A stretch of 64,000 bases of DNA from JAJDAT01 sp964344185 (GCA_964344185.1 CAYFMN010000023.1:11514-75513), one strand, 5' to 3'. Counted from the stretch's first letter, positions 36,074-45,218 are shown. Notes: generated by a model from the sequence alone, not told the origin. Translations and numbers: made by a program.

Positions 36074-38341
36074 ATGACAGAATCCGAAATAAATTCCCAT
36101 CGCCATTGGAAATTTGACGATTTCATTCCAATCGCTACGTTAGCCGGCGTTTTCGTCGCTTTTTATTTCCCACTGCTTTCCGGTAGCCACACTTTATTTA
36201 ACGGCGACTTTTTATCCATGGCTTTCCCATGGAAGTTCATCGTTTATAAAGCCCTGCATGAAAATTATCTTCCCTTCTGGAACCCATCGATATTTTCGGG
36301 TATCCCGCTCATGGAGGCTATGCATCCTGGAGCCCTTTATCCCCCAAATATTATTTTCTTATTAAACGATTATGTTTATGCCATAAACCTGTTTTTTGTT
36401 CTTCACCACGGATTCCTGACATTTACAACTTACTTTTTATGTCGATATTGGAAAATGTCTAACCCGGCTTCGTTAAGCGCGGCGTTCATATCCCTGTTCG
36501 GGGGCTTCTTTATTTCGATATTGGACGTATACAACCATTTCACTTCCCTGACATGGTTGCCTCTTATTTTTCTACTCTTCAACAAATTACTCGATACAAA
36601 AAAAATAAAATATTTAGCGGGAACAGTTTCTTGCTTAACCTGCCAAACGTTAGCGGGAAGCCCGGAATATAGCGCCCTTACGGTAATTCTCCTTGCGGGT
36701 TATTATTTATTTGCGGTTTCGCAAAAAGACATTCAACTGTCTATCCCCAAAAGGATAGCGGCCATTGCGACGATGGTAATAATAACGCTGGGAATCTCGG
36801 CCATACAACTCGTTCCATCTTATTTATTGGTAAAAGACTCCCCCAGAGGCCAGGGGCTATCCTTTAAACTACACTCGGTCTGGTCGATGGAACCTCGGTC
36901 TTTTTGGAAATTGATTGGACCCGATAACTTTTCAGGATTCTTGACCAGGGGAATCGACATTCCTTTTAACTTTATTCAAAGTTTCTACAATGGAATTTTA
37001 CCGTGCCTTCTTTTCTTATTGGCTTTTCGATATTGGACTGATAGAAAAATAAGGATCTGGATTATATTTTTTTTCATCGGAGCATTTTTCGCTATCGGCC
37101 GCTTAAACCCGGTTTATGAGTTTCTGTACCAGATTATTCCACTGTTAAGCATGTTCCGGTTTCCGGAAAAATATTTTTTTCTTTGCCAGTTCAGTCTAAT
37201 TTTTATTTCCGGTTTTTTGATAGACCGCTTTTTAAAGGAAAGTCATAATCTAAAAAACACCTTTTTCTGGCTCTCTTTTTTATCAATCACCGTAGTCGCT
37301 AGTATTAAATACCATCCTGGGGTCAATTGGAAAATCCCGGTTTCGATCTTGGCCGTCTTTGGGCTTATTATTTTTTTATCGACTATTAAAAAAAGTGGTA
37401 AAACCTTTATTCCATATGCTTTTCCAGCTCTGATTTTATTAGACACGTTTCTTGGCAATGCTCCCATGCTTCCGATGATAGAAGCTAATTTTTTAAAAGA
37501 TAAAGCCGCAGTCCTAAAAAAAATAAATATAAATTCCCAAAACCCATATCGGATTTATTCAAGTCCCGTGAAAATGGATTTTAATCGCCCGATCATTCCA
37601 ATAGCGCCAAATCTCTTAATTGCCTACCAATTAACCAAAGATTACGCACTGCCTAACCTGGGAACGGCCTTCGGATTGGAATACCCCGACGGCTGGTCGA
37701 CTATGTTTTTAGAAGATTCTAGAAAATGGGCGGCGCAGTTTATTAGCGCTTCAATTCAAAAAAGAAAATTAATTCTTCAAAGAAGCAATGTGAAATATTG
37801 GATTTCCTATGTCGACTTTACGGGCAAGGGAAAACAAATTTCGCTTTTAGGAAAACCCAACGTAAAAGAATTTAGAGAAACCTTGCCAAGGGCCTTTTTG
37901 GTTTCAGACATTAAAATATTAGAGGGTAAAAAATTATTCGATGTTTATTACGATCCAAACTTTGACCCATTAAAAGAAGCTATTCTAAATGAAAAAATCG
38001 ATTGCCCCCCCAGCCAAACCTTTTCGGGAAAGGTTGAGTCCATTAAATATAAAGGCAATCAAGTTCAAATTAAAACAGAACAAAGCGGAGACGGATTTTT
38101 AATCTTGTTAGACAGTTGGTCTCCGGGATGGAAAGCGACAATAGATGGAGAAGGCTCTCCAATATACCGGGCAAATTACTTTTATCGCGCCGTTCCCTTA
38201 AAGTCGGGTAAACACGTAACAAAATTCACTTATGAACCTCAAGGTTGGAAAACCGGCTGGATGATTTCTTCAGGGTTTATTTTAATATTTGTCTCGACTT
38301 TATTTATTTTAAGAATTAAAGGAATCAAACAAATACAATAA
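36074..38341 (+). CDS. YfhO-like multi-pass membrane protein
   Basis: A 755-residue protein with about 12 hydrophobic segments and an early block 'GDFLSMAFPWKFIVYKALHENYLPFWNPSIFSGIPLMEAMHPGALYPP', typical of YfhO-family proteins (GT-C-like fold). The soluble C-terminal part ends 'GDGFLILLDSWSPGWKATIDG' and 'YFYRAVPLKSGKHVTKFTYEP', another hallmark. Some YfhO proteins help glycosylate lipoteichoic acid or envelope polymers; the role here is unknown. I prefer ATG 36074 to TTG 36044. It follows an SDR relic and has no obvious partner. Confidence 0.8.
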   Translation: MTESEINSHRHWKFDDFIPIATLAGVFVAFYFPLLSGSHTLFNGDFLSMAFPWKFIVYKALHENYLPFWNPSIFSGIPLMEAMHPGALYPPNIIFLLNDYVYAINLFFVLHHGFLTFTTYFLCRYWKMSNPASLSAAFISLFGGFFISILDVYNHFTSLTWLPLIFLLFNKLLDTKKIKYLAGTVSCLTCQTLAGSPEYSALTVILLAGYYLFAVSQKDIQLSIPKRIAAIATMVIITLGISAIQLVPSYLLVKDSPRGQGLSFKLHSVWSMEPRSFWKLIGPDNFSGFLTRGIDIPFNFIQSFYNGILPCLLFLLAFRYWTDRKIRIWIIFFFIGAFFAIGRLNPVYEFLYQIIPLLSMFRFPEKYFFLCQFSLIFISGFLIDRFLKESHNLKNTFFWLSFLSITVVASIKYHPGVNWKIPVSILAVFGLIIFLSTIKKSGKTFIPYAFPALILLDTFLGNAPMLPMIEANFLKDKAAVLKKININSQNPYRIYSSPVKMDFNRPIIPIAPNLLIAYQLTKDYALPNLGTAFGLEYPDGWSTMFLEDSRKWAAQFISASIQKRKLILQRSNVKYWISYVDFTGKGKQISLLGKPNVKEFRETLPRAFLVSDIKILEGKKLFDVYYDPNFDPLKEAILNEKIDCPPSQTFSGKVESIKYKGNQVQIKTEQSGDGFLILLDSWSPGWKATIDGEGSPIYRANYFYRAVPLKSGKHVTKFTYEPQGWKTGWMISSGFILIFVSTLFILRIKGIKQIQ

Positions 38342-38655
38342 ACCGCATATCCGGTATCCAAACCTAAAAAATACCCCCTCTCCCACTGGTTTAACAGTTT
38401 TCTAGATTTTTTAATTTGTCGAAGCGGCAAAAGATCTATAAAATAGAATCAAAATCTCAATTAAGCTAATTAATCCAATAATTTATTTGATTAGAGAAGA
38501 AAATAAAGAATCAGGTTCCGAAACTTTGCATCAAAAAAGAATCTAATTTCTAAATTCCCTCTCAGGCGGCGCCTTGCTCCTTCGGAAGGATTTAACGAGG
38601 GATCTCATAAAACATATGACTAATATAAAAACTAATTTTGCCCAGCCCCTCCCGC

Positions 38656-38687
38656 GTATCATATTGAATCGATACGTTATTAGTATC
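38656..38687. promoter_or_regulatory. Possible operator: GTATC/GATAC triplet
   Basis: GTATC (38656), GATAC (38671) and GTATC (38683) form two inverted pairs with 10- and 7-base spacing, about 60 bases before the znuC-like start. A metal regulator site (Zur or MntR type) is possible, but the sequence is not a clear match to a known consensus. Confidence 0.25.
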
Positions 38688-38716
38688 AGTGAAGGATCTT
38701 GCCTCGATTTAATGAT
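38687..38716 (+). repeat. Partial REP-like repeat, copy E
   Basis: TGAAGGATCTTGCCTCGATT plus TTAATGA matches the right flank of copy B (41811-41857, read in reverse) for about 26 bases. The GAACC/GGTTC hairpin is replaced by a GATAC/GTATC hairpin. Confidence 0.5.
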
Positions 38717-38741
38717 AATTTCTTTAAAAGAGTCGAAATAA

Positions 38742-39491
38742 ATGAACTCTAAAGAAATCATTCGAATAGAAAATGTCTCCTTCAGTTATGGAGGTCCAAA
38801 GGTCTTGGAAAACGTTAATCTTTCCATTAAGGAAAACGAGTTCATTGGAATCGTTGGACCGAATGGCGGCGGCAAAACAACCTTGCTAAAAATCATATTA
38901 GGTATCCTCGAACCAGATTACGGAAAAATAACCGTATTCGGCGGCTCTACGGAAAATAGCCGAAGCGAAATCGGCTACATGCCGCAAATAGCCAAGTTCA
39001 ACCGAGACTTCCCTATAACTGTTGAAGAAACCGTCTTGCTGGGACGACTAGGCCGAACGTCCAAGTTTGGTTTTTACAAAAAAGCCGACAAAATAATTGC
39101 GGAAAGAGCCATGGAAGACGTAGAAGTATTGGAGTTTAAAGATAGAACGATTGGGAGTCTTTCTGGAGGCCAGTTACAAAGAGTATTGATCGCGCGCGCT
39201 TTGGCCTGCGAACCCAAAATTTTAATCTTGGACGAACCCACCGCTAACGTGGATTTTCGTATTGAAAAAGACATCTTCGAACTATTAAAAACTTTAAACG
39301 AACGCATCGCTATTTTAGTGGTTTCGCACGACATTGGGTTTATATCGGAATACATACATAGAGCGGCCTGCCTGAACCGAACCTTAATCACTCATCAAAT
39401 TTCTAGTTTGGATGGCGAAGCGATTCAAGACTTATACGGCAAACACGTTAAAATGATTGCACACGATCATGGCCACGGTCACCATCACTAA
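38742..39491 (+). CDS. znuC: Zinc/manganese-type ABC transporter ATP-binding protein
   Basis: A 249-residue ABC ATPase with Walker A 'GPNGGGKTT' (residues 39-47), signature 'LSGGQLQRV' near 139, and Walker B with 'LILDEPTANVD' near 159. The C-terminus is His-rich ('HDHGHGHHH'), which fits a metal-binding tail. Together with the permease 15 bases downstream it forms the cytoplasmic and membrane parts of a ZnuABC/MntABC-type importer. No substrate-binding protein gene is next to it. Zinc and manganese importers cannot be separated by sequence alone. Confidence 0.85.
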   Translation: MNSKEIIRIENVSFSYGGPKVLENVNLSIKENEFIGIVGPNGGGKTTLLKIILGILEPDYGKITVFGGSTENSRSEIGYMPQIAKFNRDFPITVEETVLLGRLGRTSKFGFYKKADKIIAERAMEDVEVLEFKDRTIGSLSGGQLQRVLIARALACEPKILILDEPTANVDFRIEKDIFELLKTLNERIAILVVSHDIGFISEYIHRAACLNRTLITHQISSLDGEAIQDLYGKHVKMIAHDHGHGHHH

Positions 39492-39506
39492 GGATTTATC
39501 TAATTC

Positions 39507-40334
39507 ATGTCCGAATTTTTCGAAGCCCTAACCTCTCACTATTTTTTGCAAAACGCCCTGCTTGGCGGAATCCTGGCCAGTATTGCGTGCGGCGTGGTGG
39601 GATCATATGTTGTGGTCAAGCGAATCAGCTATTTGGCCGGAGGCATAGCGCACGCCATTTTAGGCGGAATGGGGATCGCCTATTTTTTTGGAAAAAGTCC
39701 AATGACCGGCGCTTTGGCGGCGGCGATCGCCTTCGCATTAATATTGGGGTGGGTGAGCCTGCGTTGGAAACAGCAGGAAGACACCATCATCGGCGCGTTG
39801 TGGGCGATGGGAATGGCGGTAGGAATTCTCTTTTTATCAAAAGCCCCTGGTTACCAAATGGACCTGATGAGCTACTTGTTTGGAAACATCTTAATGATTT
39901 CCAGCGAGGACTTATTTCTTATCGGAGGCCTGGACCTGGTTATCCTGATAACGGTGGGATTATTCTACAAACAACTGCTGGCGGTGGCTTTTGACGAAGA
40001 GTTTGCCAAACTACGCGGGATTAGCGTCGAGTGGTTTTACATACTTTTTTTGATTTTGATTGGCTTTACAGTAGTCATCATGATCCGAATCGTCGGTTTA
40101 ATTTTGGTGATCGCTTTGTTAACCATCCCTCCGGCGATTGCGAATCACTATATTCGGTCGCTTAACCACATGATGATATTAGCCGTTATCCTGGGAATCT
40201 TTTTTACCTGTTCCGGTCTGGCTTTATCTTATGAACCCGACCTGCCCTCCGGACCGCTGATAATCGTTTTATCCGGTTCGGTATTCATTGTTTCCGTACT
40301 CGCGCAAAACGCTTTCCGTAAGAAGCGGTTTTAA
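39507..40334 (+). CDS. znuB: Zinc/manganese-type ABC transporter permease
   Basis: A 275-residue ABC-3 family permease with 8-9 membrane helices. Typical blocks are 'GGILASIACGVVGSYVVVKRISYLAGGIAHAILGG' (about 19-53) and 'LLTIPPAIANHYIRSL' near 209. The ATG is preceded by AAGGA formed by the end of the ATPase gene, so the two are coupled. It ends six bases from the convergent KAP gene. Confidence 0.88.
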   Translation: MSEFFEALTSHYFLQNALLGGILASIACGVVGSYVVVKRISYLAGGIAHAILGGMGIAYFFGKSPMTGALAAAIAFALILGWVSLRWKQQEDTIIGALWAMGMAVGILFLSKAPGYQMDLMSYLFGNILMISSEDLFLIGGLDLVILITVGLFYKQLLAVAFDEEFAKLRGISVEWFYILFLILIGFTVVIMIRIVGLILVIALLTIPPAIANHYIRSLNHMMILAVILGIFFTCSGLALSYEPDLPSGPLIIVLSGSVFIVSVLAQNAFRKKRF

Positions 40335-40340
40335 ATTTAG

Positions 40341-41759
40341 CTATTCCAGTTTAAACCTTTCACTAAACCCCAATTTTTTTATCAGATGTTTTTGAATATT
40401 ACTTAATCTATTTATTGGCCCCTTTCCATAATCGTCAATATCAGCCATTAAGTTGCCAATATCATTTTTCTCATCCTCATTCAATTTACTATTCCATTTC
40501 TCGTTAAAATATTCCACAACTAACTTTTGTTCATAACTATTCAAAATCGAAAAATATAAGTAAGTTCTAATTGCTCTCCATTCATAGGATTTTTTAAATT
40601 CTCCTTTTATATCGACCTCATTCAAGAAACTAAGAAAGCTTTTATGAGTAAAAAATTCGCTAATTAATCTCTTAAATAAGCTAGGTTTACTTAATTTCAA
40701 AACAACTAAAAAAGCTAGATAACAAGGATACAATAAATGATTTTTATCAGTTGTAGTTAAAATAATATTAATTTGACTAAAACATGTAATCATTGTTCTA
40801 AGACTTAAATTAAATTCTTCGGAAAACCCCCAAACCGTATTCAGCAGTTGGTCATAAGTTCCTGATCGATCAGTTCTACCCATAAAAAGGCTATCAAAAT
40901 AAAATTTCCGATATAAAAAACTTTTAAACTCCTCTCTATTAGGATTGGGTAAACTATAGTCTAAGTCAAAAAACCTTCTAAGATAACCATCTGAATCCAT
41001 TCCATTGCCATATACCGACTTAACCGAATGGGCTAATTGTTCATTATCGATCCCTAGAACAAAAACAAAACCAGGAACACTAAATATATGCTTAATATTT
41101 TCCAAAAGCTCTATTGCAAAACTCGGACGACAACGGTCTAACTCATCTACAAAAATGATAATGGGTTGTTTGGAAAACTCTTCTCTTGAAAATACTTCTT
41201 TGGCAAAAGCCTGTAAGCTTTTCTTAAATGAAGATATGGACTCCTTTTTTTCCTGATATTCTTTGATTTGGTTCTCAGCCAGTTTTTCCGCAAAATTATC
41301 TAAAGCCTTATCAGTTTCTTTATCGAAATTAATTAACCCTTGTGAAGCAAGTCGAACCAAAGTAGGAATAGCATATTTCAGAAAACTTTTCCCTGCAGAT
41401 TTTACATTTTTATAATTGGCGCTTAATTTATCTTTTTCATGTTGACTTATTTCTGACTCGCTAATAATACTCTCTATTTCTGAAATAAAAGAAACTATAG
41501 GTTTTTCGCAATGATCATTTTCCCAGGTGTTAAAATACAGAGTTAAATGACCTTCATTTTTTAAGTGTTGCTGCCACATCTTAATAAATGTGGTTTTGCC
41601 CATTCCCCACGGAGCGTTAACTGCAAGAACTAATGGAGATTGAGAACTTTGGATCAACGTTGTTAAATTTTCAGCGCAATCTTTTCGGTTTAATACGTCG
41701 TTTTTAAAGGGCTCGTTTTCATCGATTTCTAAGTCATCTAGTCTTTTAATCATTTCCAC
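40341..41759 (-). CDS. KAP family P-loop NTPase
   Basis: A 472-residue cytosolic NTPase with Walker A 'NAPWGMGKTTF' (Lys55) and a KAP-type Walker B 'IIFVDELDRCRPSFAIELLENIKHIF' (Asp205-Glu206 and the conserved DRC). There is no transmembrane pair inside the P-loop domain, unlike animal KAP proteins; a weakly hydrophobic stretch lies near 128-143. In bacteria KAP NTPases occur in mobile and defence gene sets and in housekeeping roles; no partner is adjacent here. GTG at 41759 is chosen since AGGAG lies 8 bases upstream; the ATG at 41753 would be too far. Codon use is clearly more AT-rich than in the neighbouring transporter genes, a hint of transfer. Confidence 0.85.
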   Translation of the reverse strand: MEMIKRLDDLEIDENEPFKNDVLNRKDCAENLTTLIQSSQSPLVLAVNAPWGMGKTTFIKMWQQHLKNEGHLTLYFNTWENDHCEKPIVSFISEIESIISESEISQHEKDKLSANYKNVKSAGKSFLKYAIPTLVRLASQGLINFDKETDKALDNFAEKLAENQIKEYQEKKESISSFKKSLQAFAKEVFSREEFSKQPIIIFVDELDRCRPSFAIELLENIKHIFSVPGFVFVLGIDNEQLAHSVKSVYGNGMDSDGYLRRFFDLDYSLPNPNREEFKSFLYRKFYFDSLFMGRTDRSGTYDQLLNTVWGFSEEFNLSLRTMITCFSQINIILTTTDKNHLLYPCYLAFLVVLKLSKPSLFKRLISEFFTHKSFLSFLNEVDIKGEFKKSYEWRAIRTYLYFSILNSYEQKLVVEYFNEKWNSKLNEDEKNDIGNLMADIDDYGKGPINRLSNIQKHLIKKLGFSERFKLE

Positions 41760-42181
41760 AGTTTAATCTCCTAGATACTCAAGGCATAAAAGGAAGTTAT
41801 TTTATTAAATCGAGGCGAGATCCTTCACCGAACCTAATGGTTCGCTTCAGGATGACATTCGGCACTATCCATAAAAATCCAGTTTTCCATTTAACCACAT
41901 ATTATTTTGAAAACCAAAACCTATTTCTAAAAATACAATAGGCGATAAATGGTAAATCTGCTAGAATCTCGGCAGATTTTTAAACCTACGAGTTTAACTT
42001 CCTAAAAAATAAAATCTTTAAAACAACTGTTATTTGGATTTTTATGTGTTGGTAGGATCAAACATAACCGGTTGCCCTGGCAGCCCGGCACAAAAAGATA
42101 AAACGGTAACCAATAAAACAGGGCCAGTTAAATATATCAACCCCAACAAGGATAATTACGGTTACTGAGTTTTAGAAAAGC
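41760..42181. other. Intergenic region KAP/radical-SAM gene
   Basis: It contains REP-like copy B (41811-41857). At 42055-42168 a 37-codon frame reads 'GSNITGCPGSPAQKDKTVTN...' to TGA, with a hydrophobic 'KSLKQLLFGFLCVG' in the frame just before it. It could be a decayed small lipoprotein gene, but evidence is weak. Confidence 0.4.
41811..41857 (-). repeat. REP-like hairpin repeat, copy B (inverted)
   Basis: This is the reverse of copies A and C: GAGGCGAGATCCTTCACC, then GAACC-taat-GGTTC, then GCTTCAGGATGAC. It lies about 50 bases upstream of the KAP gene start. Confidence 0.75.
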
Positions 42182-43960
42182 TTAAGCAGGGGCGAGTGTG
42201 GTGAGTCTTTCTTGAATGTTCTCGCGCTCGTGATGGCCTAAGTATAACAAGCCATCAGACAACGAATAGTTATGCGGAAAGGTTTCCACAACTTCGTTGA
42301 GTCTCTCAACCATTTCCTGATAACAAGCCGTCGCTTCTTCGGCGTTCATCCCTACGCTGATATCGTAAGAATAACCTAAACTCAGATCGTGATCTGGCGG
42401 CGTATACAAATTTGAGATATGCCATTTTTGAGCGTTGCGCTCCAGAGGAGTACCTCTTTCCAAATCAAATTGCGACATGATGGCGGAGAATCCCGGCGTT
42501 TCCAACATCAATGGATTGTCTAAGACAAAGTTGAGCGTATCCAACACTTCTTCTCGGGTCTCTGTTGGGAACCCGCAAATCAAATAAAAATGCATCGCAA
42601 TACCAATATCCATACATTGCTTGACGGTGCCGTCAATCACTTCCAGGTCGACGCCTTTATCCATGCAGTCTAAAACTCGCTGGTTGTAAGATTCCAAACC
42701 AAAAATCAATTTTCTCAATCCGGAGCGGTACAGCATTTCTAAACGATTACCTCGTAACAAACTTTTTTCGAACTTCAATTCACCCGTCCACTGGACATTG
42801 ATGCCCTCTTCTAGAATTTTCTCCGCAAACGATTTCAAGAAATTGATCGGCAACGCCTCGTCGGTAAAGAAGAAGTAGTTACAATCGTATTTTTCCTGCA
42901 AGTTTTTAAAATCCTGAACCACGTTCTCTGCATAGCGGACATGGAAATCCATATGGTCAAACGGAATCGAACAGAATGCGCATCGCTCCCAGTAGCAACC
43001 GCGCGACCCCATCACTGGCAAAACTCTCTCCGGCGCCAAATAAAGGTCGAAAGGCATGCCATCAAAGTCCGGCGTTGGCAATGCGTTCAAGTCTTCTTTC
43101 GCAAAAGGTCGGTTAACCACTACTTTGCCTTCGCGTTCATAAATCAAGTTAGGAACTTTTGATAAGTCCCCTTCCCCGCGCAATTGTTGCACTAAATTGA
43201 GCAACGGCGTTTCGCCTTCATGAACGATAAAACTGTCTATAAATTTAAATAATGGCGAACCTTGTTCTAACCGGTCTACCAGTTTGGTGAAGACGCTGCC
43301 GCCAACGGTTATGTGGATATCCGGTCTGGCTTCCTTCATTAAATGGGCAAAGGTCAAACCAGGAATCACTTGCTCAACAGAAGTGATCGAAACGCCCAGG
43401 ATGTCGATATCTTCTTTAGCAATGGACGGAATGTAATGTTCTTTATAAAGATCGTAAAAATAATTTTCTTCCGGACGACTGAACGAATCGATAATTTCTC
43501 CAGATGAATAAGGAGAAAACCTCATTTGACTGCCGATAACTGTCAACTGCGACGGGAAATAAGGAGCCAAAATGTTATCGAGCCAAACATCGATAATTTT
43601 CAGGCTTTCCATATAACGGTCTACGTCGTAAAAGTCCTGGTTACGCAAGGACATTTTTGCGGAGTCGATTTCGTGCATCAACGCGGGGATAACTTCTTCA
43701 GCTTCTTTAAGCTTGGTTAGCTTTTCCCTTTCGAATTGGGAAAGCGAAGGTTGAGAAGTGAGTTGACGAATTTGGTTCAGTATTTTTTCATAAAGCGGTT
43801 CGGTTTTTTCCCAGGTGCAAAGATGGTCGAGAAGTTCAATCGCCAAATCTCTTTGCACAACGTCTTCAATCCCATGTTTATTCAAGAATGCCTTAAGCGC
43901 AGGCAAACTCAAATAAGGTTGAGAAGGATGCCAAGATGAAGGAAAAACCAGATAAATCAT
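42182..43960 (-). CDS. B12-binding-domain radical SAM protein
   Basis: A 592-residue protein with an N-terminal cobalamin-binding-like region (about 1-270; 'IDILGVSITSVEQVIPGLTFAHLMKE' and 'DIHITVGGSVF') and a radical SAM core. The iron-sulfur motif is Cys322-x4-Cys327-x2-Cys330 in 'GSRGCYWERCAFCSIP', a spacing seen in this group but longer than the classic Cx3Cx2C. The later 'YFLICGFPTETREEVLDTL' motif is also typical. The reaction is unknown; relatives methylate or rearrange unactivated carbons. AAGGAAAG precedes the ATG. It stands alone. Confidence 0.88.
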   Translation of the reverse strand: MIYLVFPSSWHPSQPYLSLPALKAFLNKHGIEDVVQRDLAIELLDHLCTWEKTEPLYEKILNQIRQLTSQPSLSQFEREKLTKLKEAEEVIPALMHEIDSAKMSLRNQDFYDVDRYMESLKIIDVWLDNILAPYFPSQLTVIGSQMRFSPYSSGEIIDSFSRPEENYFYDLYKEHYIPSIAKEDIDILGVSITSVEQVIPGLTFAHLMKEARPDIHITVGGSVFTKLVDRLEQGSPLFKFIDSFIVHEGETPLLNLVQQLRGEGDLSKVPNLIYEREGKVVVNRPFAKEDLNALPTPDFDGMPFDLYLAPERVLPVMGSRGCYWERCAFCSIPFDHMDFHVRYAENVVQDFKNLQEKYDCNYFFFTDEALPINFLKSFAEKILEEGINVQWTGELKFEKSLLRGNRLEMLYRSGLRKLIFGLESYNQRVLDCMDKGVDLEVIDGTVKQCMDIGIAMHFYLICGFPTETREEVLDTLNFVLDNPLMLETPGFSAIMSQFDLERGTPLERNAQKWHISNLYTPPDHDLSLGYSYDISVGMNAEEATACYQEMVERLNEVVETFPHNYSLSDGLLYLGHHERENIQERLTTLAPA

Positions 43961-44031
43961 TTCACTTTCCTTTTATTTTCTAAAAGTAGTCAAACTAAGA
44001 AAAAAACTTTTATCGAGCAGATCCCATAGCT

Positions 44032-44070
44032 TGTCATCCTGAAGCGAACCTTTAGGTTCGGTGAAGGATC
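44032..44070 (+). repeat. REP-like hairpin repeat, copy C, ending at the gap
   Basis: GTCATCCTGAAGCGAACC-ttta-GGTTCGGTGAAGGATC runs directly into the N run, so the assembly broke inside this repeat. Confidence 0.8.
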
Positions 44071-44080
44071 NNNNNNNNNN
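44071..44080. other. Assembly gap (10 N)
   Basis: Ten N directly after repeat copy C. The true size is unknown and extra sequence may be missing. Confidence 1.
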
Positions 44081-44093
44081 CGACTCAATATTT

Positions 44094-44118
44094 GTCATGC
44101 TGAGGCTCTCGAAGCATG
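44094..44118. repeat. Small palindrome next to the gap
   Basis: TCATGCT ... AGCATGA with an 11-base loop, just past the gap. It resembles a diverged unit of the REP-like family (GTCATGCTGAGG...). Confidence 0.45.
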
Positions 44119-44128
44119 ATAACTTTTA

Positions 44129-44446
44129 CTAAGGCTTCGGCGCCATAAAAACGAGCATAACCAACTGACCGCCGCTATCATTGACCACACCATGATCTTC
44201 GCCAGCGGGAGCGATGGTGATTTCGTCTTTTTTCAATGTTTTTTCTTCCGAGCCCACGGTCACTTTACCGGAGCCTTCTATTACGTAATATACCTTATCC
44301 GAGTCGCCGTGAGAATGCACTTTTTGAAATTGTCCCGGTTCCATGCAATACACGTCGCAAAAGAATTTATCGGTATCGAATAAACTGACTTTATTCAGTT
44401 TTTCGGGTTTGAATACGATTGAATCTCGAACGTTGATTACTTTCAT
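44129..44446 (-). CDS. Small cupin-domain protein
   Basis: A 105-residue single-cupin protein. Cupin motif 1 is 'KVHSHGDSDKVYYVIEGSGKV' (about 39-59, His42 and His44 with Glu55) and motif 2 is 'ITIAPAGEDHGVVNDSG' (about 75-91, His84), so the metal site is complete. The role is unknown; such stand-alone cupins are often isomerases, dioxygenases or sensors. The ATG has a GGAT-AG ribosome site. It lies between the gap and the tRNA-Pro islets. Confidence 0.85.
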   Translation of the reverse strand: MKVINVRDSIVFKPEKLNKVSLFDTDKFFCDVYCMEPGQFQKVHSHGDSDKVYYVIEGSGKVTVGSEEKTLKKDEITIAPAGEDHGVVNDSGGQLVMLVFMAPKP

Positions 44447-44724
44447 GCTATCCAGAATCCTGCGATGGGTTAAACTACAGTCGGCTGTTGATAAAACAAG
44501 ACTTAAAGGTCTAAAACAGCAGACGGATTAAATGAAAATAGTACCATAGAAAGGGTTTTCGCCCAAAAAAAACCATCTGTTGAGCGGGGGTATTTCTTAT
44601 TGATTTATAGGCAGGTATACACTATCCTAAAGCTCTTATCCCTAAGGGAACAAACGCTTCTCGCATAGACTGGGACAAACGAACGTAAAATCCCATATTC
44701 CAAATATTCCAAACAAATTCATTT

Positions 44725-44801
<77 letters not shown>

Positions 44802-44815
44802 GTTAAATTAAGGGC

Positions 44816-44845
44816 CTAGAGGAAGTTCCTTTAAGCTCTTTTTTT
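44816..44845 (+). terminator. Terminator after tRNA-Pro
   Basis: CTAGAGG-aagtt-CCTTTAAG followed by a T7 run (44839-44845). Diverged versions follow the other two tRNA 3'-end copies. Confidence 0.5.
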
Positions 44846-45218
44846 ATTTTATTGCAGCTTTTTTTCTACCTTTTTTAGAAAAGATCTTTTGGGGCTTTTC
44901 TTTTACTATGTCAGTTTCCTCCCCTTCATTATCCTTTTGACGAAATCGAGAAACCATTATGTCATTCAACAATGCTCGATCATAAGAATCCATATTTTTA
45001 AATTCCATTTTTTCCCGCATCTCATCTAAACTATATTTAAAAGCTAACTTACCAAAAGCTTCATCAATAAAAGAAACTGAAGCAATTTGAATGTTGCTGA
45101 AATCTACAGTTATCTTTTTTTCTTTCCTCCACGCTCCAACAATCTTCTTATTAATTTTTTCCCCTTCAGAACGCGTGATTGTGTCTTTCTTACAGGTAGT
45201 TTTCAGATTTATTTTCAT
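44844..45218 (-). CDS. STAS-like (DUF4325) domain protein
   Basis: A protein of about 124 residues (start ATG 45218; a GTG at 45251 would overlap the upstream gene). The core 'KITVDFSNIQIASVSFIDEAFGKL' and the following helix match the DUF4325 STAS-like signature (DF-x-x-x-x-x-x-x-x-SF-[IL]-D-E-x-F). True anti-anti-sigma STAS proteins have a D-S-S/T-G phosphosite here, which is replaced by S-F-I-D-E. The C-terminus is a Lys-rich tail ('KKGRKKAAIK'). It lies ten bases after the GHKL ATPase gene, with which it should pair. It is the last gene of the first islet. Confidence 0.7.
   Translation of the reverse strand: MKINLKTTCKKDTITRSEGEKINKKIVGAWRKEKKITVDFSNIQIASVSFIDEAFGKLAFKYSLDEMREKMEFKNMDSYDRALLNDIMVSRFRQKDNEGEETDIVKEKPQKIFSKKGRKKAAIK

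Larger units (their letters stand above)
38342..38741. other. Intergenic region before the zinc-type ABC genes
   Basis: No gene is visible. It contains a partial REP-like repeat (38687-38716) and a possible operator (38656-38687), listed separately. Confidence 0.5.
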
